53,132 bases of DNA, from the NCBI RefSeq assembly GCF_014237455.1, contig NZ_JABZFL010000089.1:1-53132 (forward strand). The letters are read 5' to 3'. The stretch is from Desulfobacula sp. (lineage in GTDB: Bacteria > Desulfobacterota > Desulfobacteria > Desulfobacterales > Desulfobacteraceae). The position numbers were made by a program, and so were the translations under genes. The notes beneath the pieces are model-generated. The model was not told the origin of the DNA and did not search any database. It saw nothing but the letters and a program-made list of their open reading frames with translations. Shown here piece after piece: positions 42,819 to 52,408 of the stretch (position 1 is its first letter; every line of letters begins with the position of its first letter).

Positions 42819-43955
42819 ATGGCTCTAGAGTGGATGCCAAGAGAAAACGAAGTTAAGGATCATTCCTTGCACAGAAATCCCCATTGGGGAACGGAAGCAC
42901 CATGCGCTATGTATGAGAAAAAACCATTAACAGATCCAAAAGGAAATATTACAGAAAAATTGTTTGTTGCATGGATTACCTTAAATAACCCAAGACAGTT
43001 TAATTCTTATACCACAGATATGGTAAAGGGTGTAATTGCAGGTTTTGAAAATGCTTCTCTTGACAGAAGTGTTGTTGCCGTAGTTTTTACCGGCACAGGC
43101 CCCTATGCATTCTGCACGGGTGGAAATACAAAAGAATATTCAGAATTTTATTCAAAAAGATGTGATGAATATGGTCAGTACATGGAGCTGTTCAACCACA
43201 TGGTTGATTCCATTCTGGCCTGCAAAAAACCAGTTGTCTGCCGGGTGAACGGCATGAGAGTTGCCGGCGGCCAGGAAATCGGTCTGGCATGTGATATTGC
43301 CATATCTTCCGACCTTGCCATTTTCGGCCAGGCAGGCCCAAGACACGGTTCAGCACCTGCCGGCGGATCTTCGGATTTCCTCCCCTGGTTCCTGACTGCT
43401 GAAGATGCCATGTGGAACTGCGTATCCTGCGAGATGTGGTCTTCATATAAAATGAAACAAAAAGGGATGCTTTCCAAGGTTGTTCCTGTTCTTAAAATAG
43501 ACGGTGAATGGGTGAGAAATCCCACCATTATCACTGACAAATATCTTGAAGACGGTGAGATCGTTTACGGCGAATATAAATCCGGACAGGACTTTAAAGA
43601 CGGCCGGGCCATTCTCAAACAACATCAGGCCAATGCTGATTTTGAACTTCTTGATAAAGAAGTCAACAATGTGATCTGGAAGTTTGCCAACCTGTTCCCG
43701 GGATGCCTGATTAAATCCATTGACGGTATCCGTCAGAAAAAGAAATTTTTCTGGGATACCATGAAAAATGATCACAGACATTGGCTTGCCGCCAATATGT
43801 CCGGGGAAGCATTCCTTGGATTTGGTGCATTCAATACCAAGAAAATTACGGGTCAGGATACAATCGATTTTATAAAATTTCGCCAGAACGTTGCCGATTC
43901 CAAGCTGTGGGATGATGAAATGTTCGCCAGTGTAATGGGCAAACCCCAGGAATAA
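42819..43955 (+). CDS. oah: 6-oxocyclohex-1-ene-1-carbonyl-CoA hydrolase
   Basis: A 378-residue crotonase-family enzyme, longer than ordinary enoyl-CoA hydratases and of the length usual for Oah/BamA. Diagnostic stretches include MPRENEVKDHSLHRNPHWGT, NPRQFNSYTTDMVKG, AFCTGGNTKEYSEFY and VAGGQEIGLACDIAIS. It adds two waters to 6-oxocyclohex-1-ene-1-carbonyl-CoA and opens the ring to 3-hydroxypimeloyl-CoA. This gene is a standard marker of anaerobic aromatic degradation. AGGAGGT stands before the ATG and a terminator follows, so it ends the had-SDR-oah unit. Confidence 0.96.
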   Translation: MALEWMPRENEVKDHSLHRNPHWGTEAPCAMYEKKPLTDPKGNITEKLFVAWITLNNPRQFNSYTTDMVKGVIAGFENASLDRSVVAVVFTGTGPYAFCTGGNTKEYSEFYSKRCDEYGQYMELFNHMVDSILACKKPVVCRVNGMRVAGGQEIGLACDIAISSDLAIFGQAGPRHGSAPAGGSSDFLPWFLTAEDAMWNCVSCEMWSSYKMKQKGMLSKVVPVLKIDGEWVRNPTIITDKYLEDGEIVYGEYKSGQDFKDGRAILKQHQANADFELLDKEVNNVIWKFANLFPGCLIKSIDGIRQKKKFFWDTMKNDHRHWLAANMSGEAFLGFGAFNTKKITGQDTIDFIKFRQNVADSKLWDDEMFASVMGKPQE

Positions 43956-43974
43956 CGTTGAGATAAAAAACATA

Positions 43975-43994
43975 GTATCAATAATAATTGATAC
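43975..43994. repeat. Short inverted repeat after oah
   Basis: GTATCAAT and ATTGATAC are perfect complements around AATA. It lies 20 bases past the oah stop codon and upstream of the true terminator, where it might protect the mRNA 3' end. Confidence 0.5.
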
Positions 43995-44023
43995 ATAAGC
44001 TGGCGTGAGTATTTATATCTTCT

Positions 44024-44050
44024 ATGGGGGTTTTTAAAACCCCCATTTTT
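44024..44050 (+). terminator. Intrinsic terminator after oah
   Basis: ATGGGGGTTTT (44024-44034) pairs perfectly with AAAACCCCCAT (44036-44046) and is followed by TTTT. The effective loop takes in the central T and neighbouring A/T pairs. It ends the oah transcript just before the bamB promoter. Confidence 0.85.
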
Positions 44051-44054
44051 CTTC

Positions 44055-44083
44055 TTGACACATAGTTATTATGTAGCTTATAT
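44055..44083 (+). promoter_or_regulatory. Sigma-70-type promoter of the bamB operon
   Basis: TTGACA (44055-44060), 17 bases, TTATAT (44078-44083). The spacer has TAGTTATTATGTAGCTTA, alike in place and sequence to the spacer of the promoter at 40604-40632. A shared regulator probably acts on both. The leader to bamB would be about 150 bases. Confidence 0.72.
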
Positions 44084-44097
44084 ATAATCACATTGTA

Positions 44098-44238
44098 TTG
44101 GACGGCGCAGGTAATTTTTGTATCACCAAGAGTGATTTTGTATCCGGTATTAAAGGCTTAACAGGCTTTGAACGGATGGTATATATTGTTGAAACAATAA
44201 TTTATATCACTGGTTCAGGTAATATAGAAGGGGAATAA
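44098..44238 (+). CDS. Possible 46-residue leader reading frame before bamB
   Basis: A TTG at 44098, close to the expected transcription start, opens a frame ending at 44238, three bases before bamB. The product (DGAGNFCITKSDFVSG, GLTGFERMVYIVETI) has a protein-like composition. No ribosome binding site is present. It may be a nearly leaderless small gene, the relic of a larger gene, or chance. Confidence 0.3.
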   Translation: MDGAGNFCITKSDFVSGIKGLTGFERMVYIVETIIYITGSGNIEGE

Positions 44239-44241
44239 AAA

Positions 44242-46224
44242 ATGAGGTATGCAGAGACGGGATTTAATTTGGAAATTGATTTAACCCGAGGAAACATTGA
44301 GAAGGTCGCAACCGACCCAAGAGATACCGAGCTTTATCTGGGGGGTCTAGGGACTAATGCCAAGATATTATGGGACAGGGTTGGACCTGAAGTTGAAGCC
44401 TTTGATCCCGAGAATCTTTTAATTTTTGGTGCCGGTCTTTTGTGTGGTACTCCTGCTACTGGTTGTAATCGTACCATTGTCACTACCATTTCTCCCCAGA
44501 CCAAGTTAATGGCATTTTCAATGATGGGGGGATTTTGGGCACCGGAATTGAAATATGCCGGTTATGACAAAGTGATCCTTCGCGGTAAGTCATCTGATCT
44601 GGTTTATTTGTATATAAATAATGACACAGTAGAAATACGATCTGCTTCTCATTTGAGGGGTAAAGGTGCTCTTGAAACTGCGGAACTTCTTCGCAAGGAG
44701 TTGAATGAGCCCAAAGCCCAGGTGGCTGCTATCGGTATGGCGGGTGAAAACAGAGTATTTTATGCTTCTGTTGAGCAGGGCAGGTCCAGTGCCAGCCGGG
44801 GCGGTATCGGTGCTGTTATGGGAGATAAAGGGGTAAAAGCTATTGTAGTCCGCGGAACAAAAGATATTAATGTTGCTGATCCTGAAAAATATATAGAACT
44901 TTGCAATGAAGTTCTGGAATATATAAAATTTAGAGAAGAGAACCCAATTCCAGGGGTTATGGCCATTTTGTCCAGATTAGGGTCACCCCAGGAGATGGCT
45001 GTCCATGATGAAAAATGGCACACTGAAAATTTTTCATGGGGAAATTCTCGTACCCGTAGAAAAGGTTTTTGGACAGAGGAGGTTGCAAAGGAGTGGGAAG
45101 AGACGCTGGAAAGCGCCCGTACACGCCTGATCTCTTGTTATAATTGCCCCATGAAATGCGGGGCAACACTTTCTTTGCCCGGACTACCCACATACATGAT
45201 GAAATGCTTTACAAAACTTACCTATACAATGGGAGCCTTCTCAAACCTGGATTTTGGTTTAAGAATTGCTCAGAAAGCTACGGAATATGGCTTGGATGGG
45301 TACTCAACTCCCCAGGTTATGGCCTTTGCTCTTGAGCTTTTAGAAGATGGGATTTTGACGGATAAAGATTTCCCGGATATGCCGGAAGACACCGAGGGAA
45401 GATTTTACTATCTGCTTGACAAAATTGTCCGGCGGGAAGGAATAGGGGATGTTCTGGCAAATGGTACCCATTGGGCAGCCGAAGAGATAGGTAACGGTGC
45501 TGAGGAATACGCCCATAATAATATTAAGAAGGTTGAGCAGTTACCTCTTAAATTGTTTATGATGAATCCGATTTATTATCTGATGTATTGTACGGGCGAG
45601 AAAATGAATATTACACAGATTGAAGGACAATTTCCCCAGGCGCCTTTCCCAAAAAGAGAGCATAGAGAAAAGTTTGTAAAGGACTGGTTCCAGGTTCCGG
45701 ATGAAAAATTCAAGCAATATTTTCTGGATTGGGAAATGAGGGGAGAAGAAAATGTAACTCCTTTTTATCCAACTATTGAAATGACTTGTGAGATTGTTGA
45801 CTGGCAGGAAAAAATGCACTACATTGATGACGCTCTCGGCATGTGTGCCGGTCTTTCTTCATTTCACCTTAAACCTCCCTATCATATGCACAATTTCCCA
45901 AAATTTATCACCGCAGGTGCAGGCATAGAAATGGATCAGGACAAACTGACTAAAGCTGCCAAGCGTTATCGAAACTTAGTTAGAGCCAACAATATAAGAA
46001 GAGGTATGAGAAGAAAAGATGAAGTACCACCTACTGATCATTGGAAGAGAAGATTTCCTGAGCTTGAAAAGGAACTCTTAGATACGTATTACCAATATAA
46101 AGGGTGGAACAATGATGGTATTCCGACTAAAGAGTCCTTACATGACTTAGGTTTGGATTACGTGGCCGAAGATTTTATAAAAAGAGGAATCTTGACGGAC
46201 GGCGAAGATGCTTCTTCTAAATAG
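44242..46224 (+). CDS. bamB: Class II benzoyl-CoA reductase catalytic subunit BamB
   Basis: A 660-residue member of the tungsten aldehyde:ferredoxin oxidoreductase family, close to the usual length of BamB. The pterin-binding N-terminal part has EIDLTRGNIEKVATD, GGLGTNAKILWD and ASRGGIGAVMGDKGVKAIVVRG. Cluster ligands are Cys299, Cys302 and Cys306 (CYNCPMKC), with a further Cys downstream. BamB reduces benzoyl-CoA to cyclohexa-1,5-diene-1-carbonyl-CoA at a tungsten-bis-metallopterin without ATP hydrolysis. GAAGGGG precedes the ATG, and bamC to bamF follow in order. Confidence 0.95.
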   Translation: MRYAETGFNLEIDLTRGNIEKVATDPRDTELYLGGLGTNAKILWDRVGPEVEAFDPENLLIFGAGLLCGTPATGCNRTIVTTISPQTKLMAFSMMGGFWAPELKYAGYDKVILRGKSSDLVYLYINNDTVEIRSASHLRGKGALETAELLRKELNEPKAQVAAIGMAGENRVFYASVEQGRSSASRGGIGAVMGDKGVKAIVVRGTKDINVADPEKYIELCNEVLEYIKFREENPIPGVMAILSRLGSPQEMAVHDEKWHTENFSWGNSRTRRKGFWTEEVAKEWEETLESARTRLISCYNCPMKCGATLSLPGLPTYMMKCFTKLTYTMGAFSNLDFGLRIAQKATEYGLDGYSTPQVMAFALELLEDGILTDKDFPDMPEDTEGRFYYLLDKIVRREGIGDVLANGTHWAAEEIGNGAEEYAHNNIKKVEQLPLKLFMMNPIYYLMYCTGEKMNITQIEGQFPQAPFPKREHREKFVKDWFQVPDEKFKQYFLDWEMRGEENVTPFYPTIEMTCEIVDWQEKMHYIDDALGMCAGLSSFHLKPPYHMHNFPKFITAGAGIEMDQDKLTKAAKRYRNLVRANNIRRGMRRKDEVPPTDHWKRRFPELEKELLDTYYQYKGWNNDGIPTKESLHDLGLDYVAEDFIKRGILTDGEDASSK

Positions 46225-46267
46225 GCAATGGCTGAAAAAGAAAAAAATAGAGTGGAGGGCATGAATC

Positions 46268-46819
46268 TTGACTGTTGATAAAATTGATAAAGAAAAGAAA
46301 ATAATTAAGACAATAAGAATTGATGTTGATAAATGCAATGGCTGCCGGGCATGTGAAGTCATCTGCTCCGCCTTTCACGCTACACCCAAATATAGCAGCA
46401 ATAATCCGGCAAGGTCTCGTATTCGGATTATTCGTGATCCTTTAAGAGATATATATATTCCTGTATATGCGGGTGAGTATACTGTAGCTGAATGTGCCGG
46501 CAGAGACAAGTACACGATTGACGGAAAAGAATACGATGAGTGTGCATTTTGCAGGGCTTCCTGTCCATCCAGGGACGAGTTCAAAGAACCTGATTCCGGC
46601 TTGCCTCTAAAATGTGATATGTGTGAGGGCGAAGATGAGCCCTTGTGTGTTAAGTGGTGCCATGCTGAGGCCCTGATTTATGAAGAAAGGGAAGAGGAAA
46701 CCATCCCGGAAGATTCCGAAGAGCAGGAGGACATGGAGATCGGCTTGGAATCATTGGCAGACAAATATGGATTACAGACGATAATGGATGCTCTATCCCG
46801 AATGTCTGAGAAGGACTGA
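46268..46819 (+). CDS. bamC: BamC, FeS electron-transfer subunit of benzoyl-CoA reductase
   Basis: A 183-residue ferredoxin-like protein with a TTG start nine bases after GGAGGG; the ATG at 46261 is out of frame. Cysteine sets are CNGCRACEVIC, CAFCRASCP and CDMCEGEDEPLCVKWC, enough for three 4Fe-4S clusters. The tail is very acidic (EEREEETIPEDSEEQED). In the known complex BamC passes electrons to the BamB active site. Confidence 0.93.
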   Translation: MTVDKIDKEKKIIKTIRIDVDKCNGCRACEVICSAFHATPKYSSNNPARSRIRIIRDPLRDIYIPVYAGEYTVAECAGRDKYTIDGKEYDECAFCRASCPSRDEFKEPDSGLPLKCDMCEGEDEPLCVKWCHAEALIYEEREEETIPEDSEEQEDMEIGLESLADKYGLQTIMDALSRMSEKD

Positions 46820-46823
46820 ATCA

Positions 46824-47975
46824 ATGGAAACTATAGCCCCCTTCATAGAAGTAATAGATGAGATAAAAGAGGCCGGCGGAGATATCTTTAAATTATGTTT
46901 CCAGTGCGGACTCTGCGATTCGGTTTGCCCGTGGAACAAGGTTCGACCCTTTAGTATGCGCAAGCTGATCCGGGAGGCGGCCTTTGGTTTAACCGAGATA
47001 GAAGGTGAAGACTTATGGCGTTGCACCACCTGCGGGACCTGCCCTGATCAGTGTCCTAGAGGTGTCAAGCAGATAGATATCAGCGTGGCTCTCAGAAGAG
47101 TGGCCACGGAATATGAAATTTTTCCGGCATCTGTCAAGCCTGTCCGTACGGCAAGAGCCAGCCTGATTTCTGAAGGTAATCCCCTGCAGGGGGATCGAAA
47201 AAAGCGCTCTGACTGGGCAAAAGATTTGTCTGTAAAAACATATACTGAAGGAATGGAAGTCTTATATTTTGTTGGCTGCTATCTTTCCTATGACCCGAGA
47301 ATGAAAAGGGTCGCCACAGCCACAGCCAATATTCTGAACAAAGCAGGAGTGGATTTTGGGATCTTGGGTTCCCAGGAAAACTGCTGCGGTGAAAGCATCC
47401 GAAAAACAGGCAGTGAAGAAGTATTCAAAAATCTGGCTAAAGAAAACATCAAAACCTTTATCGATAATGGCGTAAAAAAGGTCATTGTTTCTTCTCCCCA
47501 TTGCTTTCACACGTTTAAAAACGAATATCCCGAATTTATGGTAAACTTTGAGGTTGTTCATATGTCCCAATACCTGCTTGAGCTGATAAATGAGGGACGG
47601 CTTGAACTGACAGGAGAATTCCCGAAAAAAATAACCTACCATGATCCTTGTTACCTGGGCCGTCATAATAATGTATATGATGAACCCCGAGATCTTTTAA
47701 AAAAGGTGGCAGGGCTTAAATTGGTTGAAATGGAGGCTTCCCGCAAAAACAGTCTGTGCTGCGGTGGCGGCGGTGGCAGGATATGGATGGATACGCCCCA
47801 GGAAGAAAGGTTTTCAGATTTAAGGTTGAAACAGGCCAAAGAGACCGGTGCCCAAGTCCTGGCAACAGCCTGTCCATATTGTATTACTAACTTTGAAGAA
47901 AGTCGCCTGAATCTTGAGTATGAAGATGTTCTGGAGGTCAAAGACATTACGGAAATTATCAGTGAAATGATATGA
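46824..47975 (+). CDS. bamD: BamD, HdrD-like FeS subunit
   Basis: About 383 residues from the ATG at 46824 (AAGGA in front); a longer frame from 46788 overlaps bamC and is not needed. The N-terminal HdrC-like part has CFQCGLCDSVCPW and CTTCGTCPDQCPRG. The HdrB-like part carries two CCG motifs (NCCGES near 203 and LCCGGGGGR near 312) that in this family hold a noncubane 4Fe-4S centre. BamD links the HdrA-like BamE to the BamBC unit. Confidence 0.93.
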   Translation: METIAPFIEVIDEIKEAGGDIFKLCFQCGLCDSVCPWNKVRPFSMRKLIREAAFGLTEIEGEDLWRCTTCGTCPDQCPRGVKQIDISVALRRVATEYEIFPASVKPVRTARASLISEGNPLQGDRKKRSDWAKDLSVKTYTEGMEVLYFVGCYLSYDPRMKRVATATANILNKAGVDFGILGSQENCCGESIRKTGSEEVFKNLAKENIKTFIDNGVKKVIVSSPHCFHTFKNEYPEFMVNFEVVHMSQYLLELINEGRLELTGEFPKKITYHDPCYLGRHNNVYDEPRDLLKKVAGLKLVEMEASRKNSLCCGGGGGRIWMDTPQEERFSDLRLKQAKETGAQVLATACPYCITNFEESRLNLEYEDVLEVKDITEIISEMI

Positions 47976-47989
47976 TGAGGAGATAGAAA

Positions 47990-50900
47990 GTGGGAAACGA
48001 CGTATTGCCGATAGAAAAAGTACAGGAATTTTCTGAAAGTCTTGTTTCTAAAAATATGGGAGATAAAAATTTTGGAGACGTAATGGTTGTTGGCGGAGGA
48101 GTCAGCGGTATTCAGGCCTCTCTTGATCTTGCCACTGCCGGTTTCAAGGTTTACCTGGTAGAGAAAGGACCAAGCATTGGCGGCCATATGGCCCAGCTTG
48201 ACAAGACCTTTCCCACCAACGACTGCTCGATGTGAATTCTCTCTCCTAAACTGGTCGAGGTCGGCCGGCATCCAAACATAGAGGTTTTGACATTTACTGA
48301 AGTAGAGCGTTTAGAAGGGGAAAAAGGTGACTTTCAGGTCACATTGAAAACAAGGCCCCGATATATTATTGAGGAATTATGCACGGGATGTACCACCTGT
48401 GTAGAATACTGCCCGGTTCACTATCCTGATCCATTTAACCAGGAGATATCCATGAACAAAGCAGTTCATGTATACTTCTCCCAGGCTATTCCCCTTGTTT
48501 CATATATTGATGACAGCTGCCTTAGACTAAAAGAGGACAAATGTGATATTTGTTCAAGTGTATGTCAGACAGGTGCCATAGATTTCAGACAAGTGCCTAA
48601 GAAAACAGATATCAATGTCGGCGCGATTATTCTGTCTTCCGGTATTACTCCGTTTGATCCTTCTGCCAGGGAAGAATACGGGTATACCAAATATCAGAAC
48701 GTGGTCACCAGTATGGACTATGAACGGCTCTTATCCTCCACCGGTCCGTATGAAGGTGAGGTAAAAAGGACGTCTGACAAGGAACATCCCAAAAAAATAG
48801 CCTGGATTCAATGCGTTGGTTCAAGAAGGGTGACCGAAGGGGATAACAGCTATTGTTCAGGCGTTTGCTGTACCTATACCCAGAAACAGGTGATTTTGAC
48901 AAAACACCATTATGAAGATGCCGAGTGCACCATATTTCATAATGATATTCGTTCTTTTGGTAAGGATTTTGAACGCTTTTTTCAAAGAGCGGAACAATTG
49001 CCCGGTGTTGAATTCATTAGAAGCTACGCATCCATCGAAAAAGAGATCCCTGAAAGCCAAAATGTTGTTGTCAGATATGCGACGGCAGACGATGGCGTCA
49101 AATCGGAGGAATTCGATATGGTGGTTCTCTCTGTTGGATTGAATCCGCCAAAGGCGTATAAGGAAATATCAGAAAAATTTGGAATCGATCTTAATTCACA
49201 CGGATTTGCCAAATCAGATTCTTCCAATCCCATCAAAACCAACAGGCCCGGGATCTTTGTCAGTGGTGCTTTCCAGGGCCCGACTGATATTCCTGAATCC
49301 GTCTTTACCGCCAGCGGGGCCGGCGCACAGACGGGTGAACTCCTTAACTACAGACGGGGGAAGCTGGCCAAAGAAAGAATATACCCGGAAGAAAGGAATG
49401 TCTCCAACGAAGAACCAAAGATAGGCGTTTTTGTCTGTCATTGCGGGGCAAATATTTCAAGTGTCGTCAATGTTCCTTCCACAGTTGAGTATGCTTTAAC
49501 CTTACCCAATGTTGTGTATGCTACGGAGCAGATCTTTTCATGTGCGACCAATTCTGCCCAGGAAATAACAGAACTGGCATTGGAAAAAGGGTTCAATCGT
49601 GTGGTGATTGCCGCCTGTTCCCCCAGAACCCTTGAACCCTTGTTCCATGACACCTTAAGAGAGGCCGGGTTGAATCAATATTACCTTGATATGGCCAATA
49701 TCCGGGAACATTGTTCCTGGGTTCATGCCAAGCAAAAGGATGAGGCCACCCAAAAGGCACATGATATCGTCAGGATGTCAGTTGCAAGGGCGGCCCGACT
49801 GGAATCCTTACAGGAATTTGATCTGCCGGTAAACAAGGCGGCTCTGGTGGTTGGCGGCGGAATTGGCGGTATGACTACCGCTCTCTCCATTGCCAAACAG
49901 GGCCATGAAGTACACCTTGTGGAAAAGAATAAAGACCTGGGCGGCATGGCCAGAAGACTTCACACCACCCTGGAAGGTCTGGATGTTCAGACCTATCTTG
50001 ACAATTTGATTCGTGAGGTCTATCTAAATCCCCTGATCCATGTGTCCCATGAGGCGGTTATCAAGGAAGTTGACGGTTATCTCGGAAACTTCACTACAAC
50101 TATTGAAACCGAAGGGCGGATAAAAGAGATTAAACACGGGGCATCGGTTCTGGCCATTGGTGCTGAGGAATATAAACCCACCGAATACCTGTACGGGCAG
50201 AATAAAAACGTGTTCACCCATATGGAGCTGGGAGAAGAGATTGCCAAAAGCAATGAAACCGTCCTCAATGCCGAAACCCTGGTTATGATTCAGTGTGTGG
50301 GCAGCCGGAATGAGGAAAGAAATTATTGTTCAAGGGTATGCTGTAGTCATGCGGTCAAAAATGCCCTTCATCTGAAAAAACTCAATCCGGAAATGAGAAT
50401 ATATGTCTTGTTCCGCGATGTTAGAACCTATGGATTCAGAGAGGATTCGTACAGGGAAGCCATGGAGCAGGGGGTTCAATTTATACGGTATACCCCGGAA
50501 GACGCTCCCCAGGTTGAAGAAGCCAAAGAAGGCGGCAAAGATGTGATAAGGGTTACCGTGCCCGATCCGATTTTGGGCCAGAGGCTGGAATTGGATGCTG
50601 ATGTCCTTTCTCTTGCTGCGGCCGTTATCCCGGCAGACTCTACTGCTGAAATGGCCGGTATGTTCAAAGCAGCGCTAAGTGAGGACCAGTATTTCAAGGA
50701 AGCCCATGTCAAGCTTAAGCCCGTTGAATTTGCAACGGACGGTGTATTTCTTTGCGGAACAGCCCATTATCCCAAGCATATTCCGGAAACCATCAACCAG
50801 GCTTATGGTGCTGCCGGAAGGGCATTGACTCTTCTGGCGAAAGATACGGTGACCACTTCAGGGACCGTCGCCAGAATCAATTATAAAACATGCGTAGGCT

Positions 50901-51085
50901 GCCAGACGTGTATGCCCCTATGTCCTTACGAGGCGATATCGTACAATAGTGAAAAACGGGTCTGCGTGGTGAATCAGATTTTGTGCAAGGGATGCGGGAC
51001 CTGTGCTTCTGCCTGTCCGTGTCATAGTGCAAATCTTCTGGGATATAAACCTGAGCAGATATTGGCCCAGGTAGGGGCGGCGTGA
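47990..51085 (+). CDS. bamE: BamE, tandem HdrA-like flavoprotein with selenocysteine
   Basis: A single 1031-residue gene when the in-frame TGA at 48233-48235 is read as selenocysteine 82. The context [15 protein letters not shown] matches HdrA, where a cysteine stands at this place. GTG start behind GAGGAG. Two HdrA units are fused: the first has FAD motif [14 protein letters not shown] and ferredoxin set [11 protein letters not shown], the second begins [10 protein letters not shown] and has [14 protein letters not shown]. The end has [11 protein letters not shown] and [11 protein letters not shown]. HdrA proteins can bifurcate electrons at FAD, and BamE is thought to serve this role in benzoyl-CoA reductase. 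A hairpin suited to selenocysteine insertion follows the TGA. Confidence 0.94.
48251..48268 (+). promoter_or_regulatory. SECIS-like hairpin of bamE
   Basis: CTGGTCG (48251-48257) pairs with CGGCCGG (48262-48268), with two G-U pairs, around loop AGGT. It begins 15 bases after the TGA. The GGU in the apical loop agrees with bacterial SECIS elements recognised by SelB. Confidence 0.75.
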
Positions 51086-51126
51086 TTTAGGATTAATGAA
51101 GAACATTTATATAAGGAAAGAAGCCA

Positions 51127-51564
51127 ATGAGCGACACTAATTTTGAACCCTATATCATCTCATTTCTTTGCAATTGGTGAGCGTATGCCGCTGCTGACCT
51201 GGCTGGGGTTAGTCGTATGCAGTATCCGCCAAATATGCGGGTTATCCGGGTCACGTGTTCCGGGAGCGTGTCTCCCCATCATGTGCTGAAGGCGTTTCAA
51301 CAGGGAGTGGACGGTGTTTTTGTGGGTGGTTGACACAAGGGCGAATGCAATTACCTGTATGGTAATTATTCTGCTGAGAAACGGGTGACCATTCTGTCCC
51401 AGATGCTTGATTTCTGCGGCATAGAAAAACAGAGACTTCGGGCAAGGTGGGTATCCTCTGTCGAAGCACCGGAGTATATTGAAGAGATCAACGATTTTGT
51501 TGGTGTCTTGAAAAAACTGGGGCCCTCACCATTGAAAAACGAACAAGCCAAGGTGCTTGCTTAG
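51127..51564 (+). CDS. bamF: BamF, MvhD-like subunit with two selenocysteines
   Basis: 145 residues when TGA codons at 51178-51180 (residue 18) and 51331-51333 (residue 69) are read as selenocysteine. The motifs become [13 protein letters not shown] and [15 protein letters not shown], in which MvhD proteins have cysteines ligating a 2Fe-2S cluster. Without readthrough only 17 residues would be made, but the frame is open and family-like right to the TAG at 51562. AAGGAAAG stands before the ATG. BamF would pass electrons to or from the flavin of BamE. Confidence 0.93.
51194..51212 (+). promoter_or_regulatory. SECIS-like hairpin after the first bamF TGA
   Basis: CTGACCT (51194-51200) pairs with GGGTTAG (51206-51212), using two G-U pairs, around loop GGCTG. 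It starts 13 bases after the TGA. It is the weakest of the four hairpins. Confidence 0.55.
51349..51367 (+). promoter_or_regulatory. SECIS-like hairpin after the second bamF TGA
   Basis: AATTACC (51349-51355) pairs perfectly with GGTAATT (51361-51367) around loop TGTAT. It starts 15 bases after the TGA, the same spacing as in bamE. Confidence 0.65.
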
Positions 51565-51578
51565 AATAAGGTGTGTTT

Positions 51579-52382
51579 ATGATTGATCAAGTGAAACAAA
51601 AAATCAATGAGCTTTTTTCTGAAGGGTCTGTAAAAGGCGTTGTGGCCCTTGCCCATGTCAGTGGTCATGTGACCCCTTGTCTGTTCCAGAAGGGGGATGA
51701 CCTTCAAGGGCTTAGCCTTGGTGACCTGCAAACATCCGGGGATGCAAGATATCCTTTGAACAAAGTTCTGATCACCATTGCAAGACAATACCCGGATGAT
51801 GTGTTCGGAATCCTGGTCCGGGGCTGTGATGAAAGAGGGCTTTATGCCCTTTACCGGCTGAAACAGCTTGAACCGGATAAGGTTGTTCCCATCGGAATTT
51901 GTTGCCCTCAATCCCTTGCCCTTCAGTGTGAATGCAAAAAACCCTATCCTGATGAAATAATAGCTGGAGAAAAATTAGAAGGCGTTTTGCAAAAGCATGT
52001 ACAGGATGTTGAAGATATGGATCGTTCAGAACGATTTTCCTTCTGGAAGGGTCAGTTTTTAAAATGTGTCAAGTGCTACGGATGCAGGGATATCTGTCCC
52101 ATGTGTTTTTGCAGGGAATGCAGCCTTGAATGCGAGGATCTGGTATCAAAAGGCAGTCTCCCGGTTGATATCCCGGTATTCCACCTGACACGGGCCATGC
52201 ATATGGCAGACCGATGTATTGACTGCGGGCTGTGTGATGAAGCCTGTCCTTCGGATATTCCCTTACGGCTTTTATACAAAAAAATAGCTGGGATTATGAA
52301 TACTGAATTCGGATATACATCCGGGATCAATAAAAATGAAAAATCACCTTTGAGCTTAATGGGTCCTGAGCCTGAAAAGTAA
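51579..52382 (+). CDS. FrhB/FdhB-like FeS protein next to formate dehydrogenase
   Basis: About 267 residues from the ATG at 51579, seven bases after AAGG; a GTG two codons earlier is also open. The N-terminal part recalls the F420-hydrogenase/dehydrogenase beta subunit family (GVVALAHVSGHVTPCLFQ, ARQYPDDVFGILVRGCDERG). The C-terminal part has CVKCYGCRDICPMCFC and CIDCGLCDEACPSDI for two 4Fe-4S clusters. It probably joins the formate dehydrogenase encoded next to the Hdr-like Bam proteins. It takes the place where bamG to bamI stand in Geobacter. Confidence 0.82.
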   Translation: MIDQVKQKINELFSEGSVKGVVALAHVSGHVTPCLFQKGDDLQGLSLGDLQTSGDARYPLNKVLITIARQYPDDVFGILVRGCDERGLYALYRLKQLEPDKVVPIGICCPQSLALQCECKKPYPDEIIAGEKLEGVLQKHVQDVEDMDRSERFSFWKGQFLKCVKCYGCRDICPMCFCRECSLECEDLVSKGSLPVDIPVFHLTRAMHMADRCIDCGLCDEACPSDIPLRLLYKKIAGIMNTEFGYTSGINKNEKSPLSLMGPEPEK

Positions 52383-52408
52383 AAAGGTTTTAATAAAGAG
52401 GAAAGAGA

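Noticed and set aside
43152-43973. Several minus-strand open frames inside oah
   Set aside because: They are antisense shadows of a highly conserved gene and have no independent support.
47990-51085. Two separate genes, or a pseudogene broken at 48233
   Set aside because: The TGA replaces a conserved cysteine in HdrA-like sequence, the frame continues without shift, and a SECIS-like hairpin follows. Selenocysteine explains it better.
51127-51564. Intergenic gap or decayed gene between bamE and the FrhB-like gene
   Set aside because: Reading both TGA codons as selenocysteine gives a full MvhD-like protein with its two typical motifs.
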